A stretch of 64,000 nt of DNA, taken from positions 29,557,563-29,621,562 of the forward strand of contig OY754980.1 in the NCBI GenBank assembly GCA_963576475.1, given 5' to 3'. The position numbers were made by a program, and so were the translations under genes. Position 1 is the stretch's first letter; the number at the start of each line of letters is the position of its first letter. Below the pieces are notes generated by a model. The model ran no database searches and had not been told where the DNA came from. It worked only from the letters and a program-made list of their open reading frames with translations. The stretch is from Molanna angustata. Lineage: Eukaryota; Arthropoda; Insecta; Trichoptera; Molannidae. This document shows, one piece after another, positions 22,285 through 33,640 of the stretch.

Positions 22285-25254
22285 ATGATTCAAAATATCG
22301 ATATAGATTTGGTATCGATTGATACTAAACTCATCAACCATGTTAATGACTGCAAAGATTTTTTCACAAGCAACTACGCGTTAAAAATATTAAATCTCAA
22401 TATACGCAGTATTGAGAAAAATCATGATGAACTGTTACTTTTTCTTGAAGACTCACATGTAAAATTTGACGTTATCATAGCTACTGAAGCATGGACAAAT
22501 CAATATATTATTCCAAGAGCTATCAGTGGGTTCCAAATGTTCAGATCTAATATATCCTTCAATAAGGCAGATGGTGTGGTCGTGTATGTTAAAGAATACT
22601 TAAATCCTAGATTAATTGAATGTGAAGTGACCGATGCAAACTGTGTGCAAATAATAATCGATAATTCTTTTTCAATCTTTGGTGTCTATAGGTCGCCTCA
22701 TATTGTGAATACTAAACCTTTCATAACATCACTTTCTGACTTAATCAAACAAAATTCTAAGTATCAACATATAGTTTTAGCCGGTGATATAAATATAAAC
22801 ACAATTGGATCGAAACACTATCAGTCACTTGAGTACGAATGTGCATTGGCTGAACTAGGACTATTGTCTGCTATAAATCTACCGACGAGAGAAACCAACA
22901 TCTCTCACTCGTGTCTTGATCACATTTATGTTAAATCCAACTTAGCAGTTGTTGCAGCAGTGGTGAAATCTACCATAACAGATCACTATAGCACTATCTG
23001 TGGCCTTGTTAAGAAAGAAAACACACACGCTAAAGACAAAACTCCAAGTAAATCAATAAAATTTACAAATGTCAATAAACTAATGGATGCTCTTACAAAA
23101 ACAGATTGGTCAGACGTATTAAATGAAACATGCACAAACTCTGCACTGAAAATTTTTATGTTGATCTTAGAAAAACATTTGTTAGAAAGTACAGAAATTA
23201 AAGCTAAAAAGCCCAAGTTATTACCTATTAAACCATGGATGAATGAATCTATTCTAAGTTGTGTCAGAAAAAGAGATATATTACATCTAGAGGTTAAAAA
23301 ATATCCTCATAATAAATCTTTCTATCAATATTATATTAAATACAGAAATATATGTAATAAAATCATAAAACACCATAAAGAAAAATATTACAAATCAATT
23401 TTACAAAAAGATCATTCTTCAAAAACTGCCTGGAAGATAGTGAAAGAACTAAATAATGTAAATGACTCAAACAAAACAACTATTAAATCAATTGCTATAA
23501 GCGATTCTCTGATTCATGGAGATAAACCAATTGCTGACTGTATGAATGAACATTTTGCAGGTATAGGTAATAAACTAGCTACTGAATTATTCTCTAAATC
23601 ACAGAAAACTGAACAAGAGATTCTTAAAAATTATGAACGGAAAAAATATACGCACGCAAAGTTTAAATTAATGAACATAACCAAAGATGACACCATTAAG
23701 TATATTGAAGATATTCGTACAGATAATTCTAAGGGATACGATAAAATACAAGCCAAAATAATAAAATCAGTAAAAAATCAAATCGCTGAACCATTAACTC
23801 ATATTCTAAATTGTAGCTTATCACATGGTGAGTTTCCTGAGGCGTTCAAATGTGCTAGGGTAATCCCACTTTATAAAGGAGGTGACCATAAAAATCCCAA
23901 CAACTATAGGCCAATATCCATTTTGAGTGTTTTATCAAAAATATTTGAAAAATGTGTCAGCCTTCAACTTACAAAACATCTAGAAACGCTCAATATTCTT
24001 GCAGAAAATCAATATGGTTTTAGAAAAAATAAGGGTACGGACGAAGCTCTTCTGTCAATAATCAAAGATATTGCTAGTAACATTGATAGAAATAGAAAAA
24101 CCATAGCAATATTTTTAGACTTAGCCAAAGCTTTTGACACGGTTTCTCATAAACTTTTATTAAAAAAGTTAGAAAACGTGGGAATTCATGGAACAGAATT
24201 AAAATTCTTCAAAGAATATATTGAAAAACGATCCCAGTTTGTACAAATTGGAACCACAACCAGTGACATAAAGCAAATAAATTATGGCGTTCCTCAAGGT
24301 AGTACCCTTGGACCACTTTTATTTTTAATTTACATAAATGATCTCTGTTTTCTTAAAATTGGAGGAAAAATTATTACTTTTGCAGATGACACTGCACTAC
24401 TTTTCAATAGTGACACATGGGAAAAAGCGTACGTATTGGCAGAAAAGGGAGTCAATATAGTAAAATCATGGCTAGATAACAGTGTCTTATCTCTTAATAT
24501 AAAAAAAACTAAATTTATGACCTTCAGTATTGACACACGAGGACAACCTTTGGATCAACATTCTATTACAGTTCACAATTGCTACAAAAATTTCTGTCAA
24601 TGTACCCCCCTGGAAAAATGTAACGAGATCAAGTATCTAGGAGTTGTTGTTGACAATAACTTAAATTGGAAAAAGCATATTGAGGAATGTTCCATAAAAA
24701 TTCGAAAACTAATCTATCTATTTTTACGTATTCGCAATGTTTTTAAAATAGATGACCTTAAGTTCATCTATTATGCAGTTGCTCAATCTATACTATGTTA
24801 TGGCATCATAGTTTGGGGAGGAACGTATAAAACCGCACTAAGTCCCATTGAAATAGCCCAGAAGAGTATCATTCGAGTTATTAATAAAAAACCTTTTAGA
24901 TATCCGTCTAATTCATTATTTTTTGAATTTGAAGTTTTAGATATTCGTCAGCTATACCTCAAGAAATTAATCATTTACTCACATAAGCTCAATATAACAC
25001 AATATACTCGAGTTGAAAATTCCTACAATATTAGACACAGACTTTTACCCATCCCCAGAGCTCATACCACGTTTGCTCAAAAACATTTTGATTTTATTTT
25101 GCCTCGTATTTTAAACATATTTACAAAAGAATTGATTGGTTCTGAGATATATAATATAAAATCACTAAGTGCTATGAAAAATAAACTATCTTCTTGGATT
25201 CTCAACAAAGGTAGAATGAACATTGAAGATATATTTTTTAAAATTATGAAATGA
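22285..25254 (+). CDS. LINE endonuclease/reverse transcriptase (989 aa)
   Basis: A single uninterrupted frame of 989 residues. The N-terminal apurinic-type endonuclease has the expected residues in order: N39 in LNIRS, E68 in TEAW, YRSP, D168/N170 in GDIN, D212/H213 in SCLDHIY and D233/H234 in TDHYS. A linker leads to the reverse transcriptase: PLYKGGD, NYRPISILSV, QYGFRKNKGTDEAL, FLDLAKAFDTV, YGVPQGSTLGPLLF and the catalytic FADD (D701, D702). The C-terminal region (KYLGVVVDNNLNWKKHI, YYAVAQSILCYGIIVWG) is conserved with the truncated LINE at 45801-46265. The role in the cell is target-primed reverse transcription: nicking chromosomal DNA and copying its own RNA there. The start is the first Met after upstream stops. 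No ORF1 is seen. All recognisable catalytic residues are present, so it may be active. Confidence 0.93.
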   Translation: MIQNIDIDLVSIDTKLINHVNDCKDFFTSNYALKILNLNIRSIEKNHDELLLFLEDSHVKFDVIIATEAWTNQYIIPRAISGFQMFRSNISFNKADGVVVYVKEYLNPRLIECEVTDANCVQIIIDNSFSIFGVYRSPHIVNTKPFITSLSDLIKQNSKYQHIVLAGDININTIGSKHYQSLEYECALAELGLLSAINLPTRETNISHSCLDHIYVKSNLAVVAAVVKSTITDHYSTICGLVKKENTHAKDKTPSKSIKFTNVNKLMDALTKTDWSDVLNETCTNSALKIFMLILEKHLLESTEIKAKKPKLLPIKPWMNESILSCVRKRDILHLEVKKYPHNKSFYQYYIKYRNICNKIIKHHKEKYYKSILQKDHSSKTAWKIVKELNNVNDSNKTTIKSIAISDSLIHGDKPIADCMNEHFAGIGNKLATELFSKSQKTEQEILKNYERKKYTHAKFKLMNITKDDTIKYIEDIRTDNSKGYDKIQAKIIKSVKNQIAEPLTHILNCSLSHGEFPEAFKCARVIPLYKGGDHKNPNNYRPISILSVLSKIFEKCVSLQLTKHLETLNILAENQYGFRKNKGTDEALLSIIKDIASNIDRNRKTIAIFLDLAKAFDTVSHKLLLKKLENVGIHGTELKFFKEYIEKRSQFVQIGTTTSDIKQINYGVPQGSTLGPLLFLIYINDLCFLKIGGKIITFADDTALLFNSDTWEKAYVLAEKGVNIVKSWLDNSVLSLNIKKTKFMTFSIDTRGQPLDQHSITVHNCYKNFCQCTPLEKCNEIKYLGVVVDNNLNWKKHIEECSIKIRKLIYLFLRIRNVFKIDDLKFIYYAVAQSILCYGIIVWGGTYKTALSPIEIAQKSIIRVINKKPFRYPSNSLFFEFEVLDIRQLYLKKLIIYSHKLNITQYTRVENSYNIRHRLLPIPRAHTTFAQKHFDFILPRILNIFTKELIGSEIYNIKSLSAMKNKLSSWILNKGRMNIEDIFFKIMK

Positions 25255-25433
25255 TTATAAAACCGTGATGTTATAGCTTATATTATAATTTGTATTTTTG
25301 ATTTTTTTTATATGTTATAATTATATATTAGACATAAATGGGTTACATAAGTAAAGACTGTGTCAGTTAAAATGAATTGTAAAGCTATTCCGACACAAGC
25401 ACTGCTTAGTGGAATAGTTCTTATCCACTGGAT

Positions 25434-25473
25434 GTTGGTACTGATAGATTGTATTCATTTTGTCAGTGCCAAC
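25434..25473 (+). promoter_or_regulatory. Conserved 3' UTR stem-loop of LINE J
   Basis: GTTGGTACTGA pairs with TCAGTGCCAAC (11 pairs, one G-U) around an 18-base loop. The same hairpin is intact in the truncated copy at 57361-57400. Probable recognition structure for the reverse transcriptase (inference). Confidence 0.55.
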
Positions 25474-25867
25474 ATGTTATACTAAATTGTCAATTTTTAA
25501 AAATTTTTTTTTTTGTTCTATGTTTCACTGTCGTATTGTTGTAATTTTTTATGTATGGTTATTGTGGATTTAAATAAATAAATAAATAAATAAAAATGTA
25601 CCGATATTTTATCAACTGTTTTTCGATACAAAACAGTCGCTTAAATTGACTCCATTGCTAAGGGAAATCCCGTAAAAAATATATTTTAGCTGTTTATAAA
25701 AATGAAATAAAAACAACACGAATAAAACGACAAATAATAAGCGATACTTACTTAGAAATGTCATTTTCGAGAGAATATTCGAGAAATTGAAAAGACAAAA
25801 CGACTGGTTAAAATGAAAAATAAAATACAGAAATTTTCGCCAATCAAATGGGAGTACACCGAAATAA

Positions 25868-25960
25868 TTCGTTTATTTTGTTTTATTTTATTTAACTGCA
25901 TATACAATAATGTGTACAATGACGGGTTTATTCCTACAAAGCAATTTCTTCCAAATAACC
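25868..25960 (-). mobile_element. Decayed LINE 3' tail fragment
   Basis: Plus-strand ATTTTATTTTATTTAAC run then GACGGGTTTATTCC and GCAATTTCTTCCAAATAACC, resembling the tail T family on the minus strand with substitutions. Confidence 0.35.
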
Positions 25961-26013
25961 AAAGCAGCGTGAGTCCAAACATAGTGAAGTGGTAGGTATA
26001 TTAAATTTATATT

Positions 26014-26522
26014 AAACGAGTGGGTTATGGCCAACGCTTAACTCCTCACTAACAAATCAATCCATAATGTATTCAAATTTTGTATGTAAAATTTTCATCA
26101 TTTTCATGAAATAAGTTTGTTTATTTATTTTTATTATTCAAAACTTGATAATTCTTCAATGACATTTTATGAAAGTGATGTGCCTTTTCACCAATTTGAA
26201 AATAAAAATTTCAAATTTTATGTTCCCTGAGCCTGGAATCACTTGGACATATTTGATTGTAAAAAAAATGAGAAGCACTATTCAGATATCCTTCAAAATC
26301 AAATGGGGTCTAACTGAGTATTAGATGTACAAATTTGCAAAATTTGAATAGAATCAAATGAGTACTTTAGTGTATAATCGATAAAGTGAAATGAAAACGC
26401 CGTACATAGCACACAGCACACACACAGATGATATTAGTTGATAATCTGCAATAAAAAAAAATAACCTTAAAAATTGCGAAATCATAACACCCCACTATAT
26501 CGCCTTGGGTTAGTGAGGAGAA
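26014..26522 (-). mobile_element. Repeat family D, full-length copy D4
   Basis: Reverse orientation. Begins AAACGAGTGGGTTATGGCCA and ends TTGGGTTAGTGAGGAG. It contains GATAATCTGCAAT and TGCGAAATCATAAC of the family. About 509 bp. Confidence 0.75.
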
Positions 26523-28051
26523 AAAATATCAATATGTATTCTTAAAAAAAATATCAATATTATTAGAAAATATTTCAAATGTTACATGGCTTTTGGTTGA
26601 ATAAACTTTGGATATCATTAGTTCTACAGAGAGGCAATTTGAAAGTTAGATTTGTTCTAGTATTACGAGAGGGACACTTAATGGGAAGACTCCCAACAAG
26701 AGACTCAGAATCAACGGCACCATCAATAATTTTATGTACCTATATATGTCATGTCTGCAATGGTACGTCTATTTTCCGATGTTCTTATTTTATAATGACG
26801 AGCGGAAAGGATTATATCATCAAAAGCAAGAGAGCATTTTTGTAATCAAGGAGTTTCTAAAATTTATTTTGAACTTTCTATAAAAGGTCACATACTATAT
26901 ACCTTTTCTCTATTACTACAATTTCTAGCGAAAGAGAAATTTGTTTCAAAATTAAAAACATATTCTGGAAATTGAATGTAAAGAAGAAAAATTGAGAAAA
27001 TGAAATTTGGAAGGAATTGTTTTAATTGGCCGTTAAGACAGCGCACCGCTTATGTATGACGTATACATATATATTTTGTGTCATATGTACAGTGTGGCGG
27101 ACCATCCCTATGATGTCCCCACATCACTGTCATTGCTATCAACACAAGCAACTGACTTGTCATTGCTATCAACACAAGCGGAGGTTAAAAATTGTTATCC
27201 CCACTTTTGCAATTCATTCGGAATTTCTCCAGTCGCCGTGGCCTGACGTATCGCGGACTCTCCTCTACATTCTTATTAAGTGTGAATATAATAATTATCA
27301 AAACAAATACTATGTAAAACATTAAGTTAAATAAACCAGTATCAGAGTGAGTACTATCTTTTGTTATATGAATTATCAGTTGCGCCAATTGTCCGTAGTA
27401 TGTCTAATATAGAGAGATGAGTTTTTAACAATATGTAGATACCATTTGAACACGCAAATAATCATTCGTATAAATATTCTTTTAAACTAATTAATTACAA
27501 TAATATAATAACTAAATAACCATCTCATCAAGTGTAATCGACTTCATAAATATTTCAATGATTTTTTTTTCACATTTATTGAATTAAACCCAACGCTTCA
27601 TTGTGCTTATACAGAATTAATTCCACTAGTGTATAAATTCTAATCTCGAACACGTATATTGTGACTTTGAGTTTTTTTCTCTGTCGGAATGATCTTATTT
27701 TTGTCGTTAAACGATGTATATAAAATAATATAAAAAAAAACGTAGTTTTAATATATTATTTTCACGTTGGTACACCCACTCATTTTCAGATTTACAGACT
27801 GACGAAATATCTCGTCATTTCAACATAATTCGATTCTTTATCGGAAAAAGATTGGTGAATAAAACATTGAACGAAATAAAAAATATATATTTTATTACTA
27901 CAAGACAAGAATATTATACAGAATAGAATAAAAGTTGAATAAAATAAAGCAAGATTTCATACATAAAAATGGAATATTCTGTTTGGTTTACACATATTTT
28001 TTTTCCTTTTAGAGGCTCCGTGTTTTGAACGAAAAACAATCTATGGTCAGT
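26523..28051. other. Unassigned stretch
   Basis: AT-rich. A 22-base duplication, TGTCATTGCTATCAACACAA plus GC, occurs twice around 27129-27180. No gene recognised. Confidence 0.4.
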
Positions 28052-28904
28052 GATGTAAGCAGTGGCGACTGGTCGATTGTATTTTTGATCATTTTTGGTA
28101 GTGCAATTTTTTCCTGAATTAATAATAAATTAATAGGTATTTAAACCATAAATACAATATAGGATATTTAAAAAAATGTATTAAAGTCACAGTATTTGTT
28201 TTCAAATAATTTTAAAAACCGCGCCAGCGTTCTCTTTTATAAGTGATATTGTTATTTTACAATATTGTTTCACTGATTTATCAACAGATGTCGTGAAGAA
28301 AAATGTATGGGAGTATTATTCATACAATTTTCCTCTCAATCAAGTATTAATATACTAAGTAATTAGGTCTAAAGTTGTGTGTCAATATGTGACACTCGTA
28401 TTTTAGTCGCGGAATCGGCTGTATGTCATGTATACGTGGCACGCATCTCTTTCAATACGAATGGCTTATGAATTAGAGAGCGAGATAGATGTATACATAC
28501 TAATTACATCTAAGATATTATGATAAGCTTGGTGCAGCGCACGAGCCTGCACGAGTCTGCCTTATGAATTCAGTACAAGTATCGCTATTTCATCTGCCAG
28601 GGGACTATCTCTTCATACATACGCTGTATTAAAAAGAAATCAATTTTGGTGCAATATGGATATCGCACGCCATATATTACATCGACGGTGGAAAGGATAT
28701 TTGACTAACGTGCAGTTCATCAACTTTACAGTAGAGCGATTTAAAGTTTATATTTTTTGAAAAAAAATCATAACAATTAAACGAATTAATATATTTTAAA
28801 CTTGTTTTCTACAAGTTTTAGAAGATTTTTTATGTTATTTATTGAAATAAATAACATTCTATTTAGTTAAAAGCCCTGCGAGATAAGTGGTCTGTTAGTC
28901 AAAT

Positions 28905-29100
28905 TGTTTTCTGAGACAGTCAGGTAAAACGACTAACATCATACATCTGTATATTTTCCGGTAGGTCTAATTGACTAACGTGCATTTTTACCCAATAAAT
29001 TGTCTAGTTAAATGATTAACATCCTAATTTTATATGTTTTTAATAGGTCTTTTTGACTAACGTGCATTTTTATCCGACAAAACGTCCAGTAAAAAGAAGT
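28905..29100 (+). repeat. Left array of GACTAACGTGC motifs
   Basis: About 70-75-bp degenerate tandem units, each with a variant of TTGACTAACGTGCATTTTTA (28975, 29047) or of GACTAACATC (28940), inside the left arm of the element at 28683-34012. A further motif copy is at the left terminus itself (28702). Confidence 0.6.
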
Positions 29101-31097
29101 TAAGGTAACTAAAGAGTAAAATTGCATCGGGTATAACACCTTACTTCATGAATCACTAACATTAAATATTCAAGTAAAACATCTAAAGAGGCATGTTTTA
29201 TATCAATAAAACTATGAAAACATGATGTAATAGTGATCATAAACGTGGCACAAAAATTTTTTGAAGGGGCTACTTATTTTAATATATAGGAAATTATAGG
29301 AAAATATAATCATTTAACTATAAAAAATATATTAAAACAAACAGTCAAAATTGTAAATATTATTAAACCTTATTATCTATTGAAAAATAAAAATATGACC
29401 TATTGGCCTATTGAGAAAAATATGAGTATGTAATAAAATTAATAATAAATTAAATCATTCAATCTTAAATTTATCAACTATAATATATATTACCTATATA
29501 ATATGTATCATCAAAATTTTAACAATGTTTTGATGTTGTGTAGTGATGAAAACACCATAGCTATAGGTATAGGGTTTTTGCACTAGGTAGGTAGGTACCT
29601 ATGTATGTATAATATTAATTTGTAGGGTTTTTGGACCATAATAATAATAACAGCGCTTCATGTATAGTAAATAGGTAAGCACTTGCGATATATAATAATA
29701 ACGTGACAATAAAATTCTGGTTGCTTTGCTTGACCAAAACAAAAAGGAAAGGAAGTGTTATGAATGAAAGACACGATGGAAGAATGGAACTACATATGGT
29801 CGGGCCTAAGAGAAGATGATTTTTCATGCGAGGGAGTAGGGGCGATATTAGATGAGCGAATGGTAGAGTGTATGAAAAAATATATGTTTGTAAGCTCAAG
29901 ACTCATGTGGACCAGATTTAAGATGAGAATCACAGGTGTGTTTCTGTTTATAGGATATGAGCCTGTAAACTCTAGCTTGGAGAATGCAAAAGATGAGTTT
30001 TGGGCAAGTTTTATAGAGGAAATGAACAGGAAAATAGAAAATGAAAAGTTGATTCTGGCAGGCGATTTGAATGGCTGGGTAGGCATCTGGAGAAAAGATT
30101 TCGAATCAACTCTCGGACCTTACGGCGATATCCGATAAAGTGAATGATAACGGCAAAAGACTGTTAGATGTTTGTGTGAAAATGGACCTCTTTGTATCAA
30201 ACACAATTTTTGATCACAAAATAATTCATATGTATGCATGGGAAATAGAAAATGAAAGATTTTGTATGTGTGGACATTGCTCTGAGAAAAACGACTGTTG
30301 ATACGAGGGTGCCGAGCTAGAGACAGACCATTTTTTGGTTGTCACAAAAATATGCCTGTTTACGGGTTGGCGCTCTAGAACTAATCGTGACAGTCTACCA
30401 CCGCGTATCAAAATAGAGAGGCTGTAAGAGGAAAGTATCAGACAAGAATTTGCAAGAAGAATTGAGTGCGCCTTAAGTCCCCACACAGTGACAGAGATGA
30501 ATATAAGTGGCACATGGAGTATACTTAAAAACAATGTATTCAACGTGGCTAAAAATGTGTATGGCAAAGCAAAAAGAGGTAGAATAAAAAGGGATGCTTG
30601 GTGGAATGAATGAGTAAAGAAATTAGTGGAAGAAAAACGAAATGCGTGGAAGAAATGGTTGTCATGTAAAGGATCTGGATGCGAGAAGGAAGAAAGAGCT
30701 AAAAATGTATGTACAGAGTGCAAGAGGAAAAAAAACAGTTAAAGAAGAAAAAAATGCACTGACAGAAAAAGAAAGCATGAAAATTGTGATTATTTTTTCT
30801 GGAAACACAAAAATGTTCTGGAAAAGAGTAAATCGACGAAAACAAGGAGTTATGCGAAGTCCGAAATGTATAAAAGATAAAGATGGTTGTATGGTTATAG
30901 ACGAAGAAAAAGTCAAGGAAAGATGGATGGAATACTTTGAAGAGTTGTAAGAAAGCACACAGTGCGAAATTCTGATGAGATGAACAATAGGATACCATGA
31001 AATGAATGTGAGAATGAAAGCGAGAAAATTTCAATGAAGATGTCAGAGAAGCAGTAACGCATGCACATACAGGAAAGGCCTCGGGATTTGACTGTAT

Positions 31098-31997
31098 CTC
31101 TTCTTCTTCTTCTTTAGCCGTCTCTCCACTGCTGGATGTAGGCCTCTTCAAAATCCTTCCATTTATTTCGGTCCATGGCTCGTCTCGGCCAGTTTCTACC
31201 CGCAACAGGGACAATATCGTCCGCCCATCTTTTCATCGGTCGACCTATTCCCCGTTTATTTCCCCATGGTCTCCACCTCATAACTCTGGGTGCCCATCTC
31301 TCTGTTCCCTGTCTAGCAACGTGACCTGCCCATTGCCACTTTAATCTTGCTACATGGTCCATAATGTCGACAACCTTGGTCTGGCGTCTGATCTCTTCAT
31401 TTCTTATTTTATTTCTCAGACTTATGCCTAGCATTTGCCTCTCCATGGATCGCTGTGCGCATTTAAGTTTGTATGTGGTGTTGGCAGTCAATGTCATCGT
31501 TTCTAAACCATACGTCATCACAGGGAGGATACACGATTCAAAAACTCTTCGTTTCAAATTAATGGGGATTTCTTTGTTTTTTAGGACATGCTGGAGTTTG
31601 CCAAAAGCAGCCCAGCCGAGACCAATCCTTCTAGGTATTTCCGCTGTTTGGTTTTCCTTCCCTAATGTGATTTTCTGCCCAAGATAAATATACTCGTCTA
31701 CAGCTTCAATCGTTTTGTTGTCGATTCTTAAGCTGTTGCTGGATGAACTCATTATTTTCGTTTTATTTATATTCATCTCCAGGCCAATCTTTAGGGAAGC
31801 TTCGTGCAGATCTTTGATCATGCCACTTAATTCTGCCAGATCTTCACTTACAAGAACTATGTCATCAGCAAATCTGAGATGGGTCAGATACATGCCATTT
31901 ATTTTTATACCCTTTTTTTCCCAATTTAAAGTTTTAAAAACATTTTCCAGGGCAACAGTAAATAGTTTGGGAGAAATGGTGTCTCCCTGTCTCCCTG
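31098..31997 (-). mobile_element. RTE-type LINE insertion, innermost level
   Basis: Flanked by the perfect 11-bp duplication TTTGACTGTAT (31087-31097 and 31998-32008). Joining the flanks restores the host LINE frame (A-S-G-F-D-C-I-P-T-E-F-I-K-Y-G). 5'-truncated, about 900 bp. On the minus strand it ends in a GAAGAAGAAGAAG run, an RTE-like simple-repeat tail. Confidence 0.93.
31114..31997 (-). pseudogene. RTE-type reverse transcriptase, C-terminal ~295 codons
   Basis: An unbroken frame that starts within RT at GRQGDTISPKLFTVALE, followed by the catalytic FADD in LTHLRFADDIVLV, then EYIYLGQKITLG, RRVFESCILPVMTYGLETMT and the C-terminal block ARLKWQWAGHVAR, NKRGIGRPMKRWADDI and EEAYIQQW, then stop. 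It lacks the endonuclease and the first half of RT because of 5' truncation, so it is not functional, but it has no internal stop. That marks it as much younger than the LINE it interrupts. Related C-terminal remnants are at 35941-36245, 46790-47075 and 51110-51440. Confidence 0.88.
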
Positions 31998-33449
31998 TTT
32001 GACTGTATACCAACCGAATTTATCAAATATGGTGCTGAAAAGACGATGGAGTGGTGTCATTGCCTCTTCAAAAAATAAATTCATAAATGTTGGGAGACAA
32101 GACGTACCCCGTCAGATTGGAGAAACGTAGTGAATGTGCCCCTTTTTAAGAAAGGGTCAAAATTAGATTAAAAAAACTACCGGGCTAACAGTCTGCTGAG
32201 TTCGGTTGGAAAATTGTATGCTAGGATACTGGACCAAAAGTTGAGGTTACAGCAAATGAGGTATGGGATGCACAAGTAGTGAATGTTGGAGGTAGAGGTT
32301 GCATCGACCAAATCTTTTCCTTTCGAAAGACGACTGAAAAGGTTCTGGCAAAAAACCAGAAACTTTTCTGTGCTTTCGTAGACCTGGATAAGGCCTACGA
32401 GTCCGTGAAAAGCTTTGGAACGTGCTATCAGTGTATGGAGCGGGAGGCAGGTTAATTAGGGCAATATCATCTCTCTACGAAGAAAGCCAAGCCTTTGTGA
32501 GGATTGAAAACTCTCTTACAGGATGGTTATCCATTAATAAGGGAGTGAAGCAAGGGTGCGTATTATCACCGTGGCTCTTTAATTTATACATACTTTGACT
32601 TCTGTGAAAGAGCACTTAAGAATGAGAACATTGGGTTGAAACTGGAAGATGTTACTCTATGTGATCTAATGTTAAAATAGTAATCGATGGATGCATGAAA
32701 AATGGACTGAGAATGAATGCAACTAAATCTAAAATGATGGTATTTGAGAAGGACAAAAGACGAACAAAATGCGAGATACGAGTGGAGAATGTACAATTAG
32801 AACAATTCGATGAATATTTATACTTAGGAAGCATGTTTCAGCATGATGGAAGACTGGAAAAAGACATTGAAAGGAGAGTAACAGCAGGGAATAGAGTGAA
32901 GAGTAAAGAAATATCGTAAGTAAGATGAAAATAAATGTCCTAAGGTAATGAAAGAAAGAGTAATGACAGTCTGACAAAAAAGTATATAAGGCTGATAAAA
33001 GAGGAACGAAAAGTAGAAGTCGGCCAAGGAAAATTTGGCACGATCACATAAATGGAATTTTGAAAGATGGAGACGTAAGAACTAAGAATAACATAAGAAC
33101 GTGTATGAGAATATGCATGATCGTGAACGAAGCGAAAATATATGTCAAGAGAGAGGAGTCTGGCGTTCGGTTCTCTCTGCCTACCCCAAATAGGGAAAGG
33201 GTGTGATGGTATGGAATAGATTAGCATGACGCGCTCCTCTTACCACGGTTGTGCATAGACTAACGTCACAACGAGACAGTGCCGCTGTTTATAGCATTTA
33301 AGTAACGACAATTTGCTCCCTTAAATTTACAGCTAACAACCCACTTCTGTACTTTTGGTATTTATTTTATTTGATTAACAGACAATCATAATAAAAATAT
33401 GATTGCAGTAAAATGATTAACACGTTGAAAATTATTAAAGATGTGTGAA

Positions 33450-33640
33450 GCAAATTGTCTAACGTGCCGAAAGTAGTAAAAATGAAATGAGTTTATTTGA
33501 CTAAAACGCCATTGGCTTATTTTTTCTAGTGAGTATAAAAGACTAACACGCCGAATGTAGTATAAATGAAGTGGGTTTTATTGACTAACCATCAGTGACA
33601 TACTATTTTCGAGTAAGGATTAAAGGCTAACGTGCCGTAA
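33450..33640 (+). repeat. Right array of GACTAACGTGC-like motifs
   Basis: Motif variants at about 33457, 33499, 33541, 33577 and 33620 (CTAACGTGCCG, GACTAACACGCCGAATGTAG, GACTAACCATCAG), in loose repeats of about 40 bases, all forward. The right terminus at 33980 has the motif inverted. They lie inside the element at 28683-34012. Confidence 0.55.

Larger units (their letters stand above)
22285..25596 (+). mobile_element. LINE family J, apparently coding-complete
   Basis: Intact endonuclease/reverse-transcriptase frame plus about 315 bp of 3' UTR and a (TAAA)n tail at 25570-25596. A conserved 3' UTR hairpin lies at 25434-25473. A 5'-truncated copy of the same 3' UTR is at 57325-57530. The 5' boundary is not visible: upstream there are only a SINE fragment (21955-22068) and AT-rich sequence, and no ORF1 with gag or zinc-knuckle features. 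Clade is Jockey/CR1-like by motif, not tested. Confidence 0.85.
29730..33215 (+). pseudogene. Decayed copy of LINE family L, third level
   Basis: Reads on the plus strand as a degraded version of the intact 1,005-residue protein at 52522-55539. The endonuclease part is at 29764-30138 (SRLMWTRFKMRITGVF, ILAGDLNGWVG). The RT part resumes at 32029 (EFIKYGAE, then motifs for FVDLDKAY and SGWLSINKGVKQGCVLSPW), and the C-terminus is at 32695-33200. Many stops and frameshifts; the first ~60 residues are missing. It ends with GTTCTCTCTGCCTACCCC and a weak ATGG tail. Split at AGKASGFDC|IPTEFIKYG by the RTE insert. Confidence 0.85.

Noticed and set aside
29726..30138. Host gene for a small nuclease-like protein
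   Set aside because: The frame is the endonuclease part of a decayed LINE; its continuation follows downstream in other frames.
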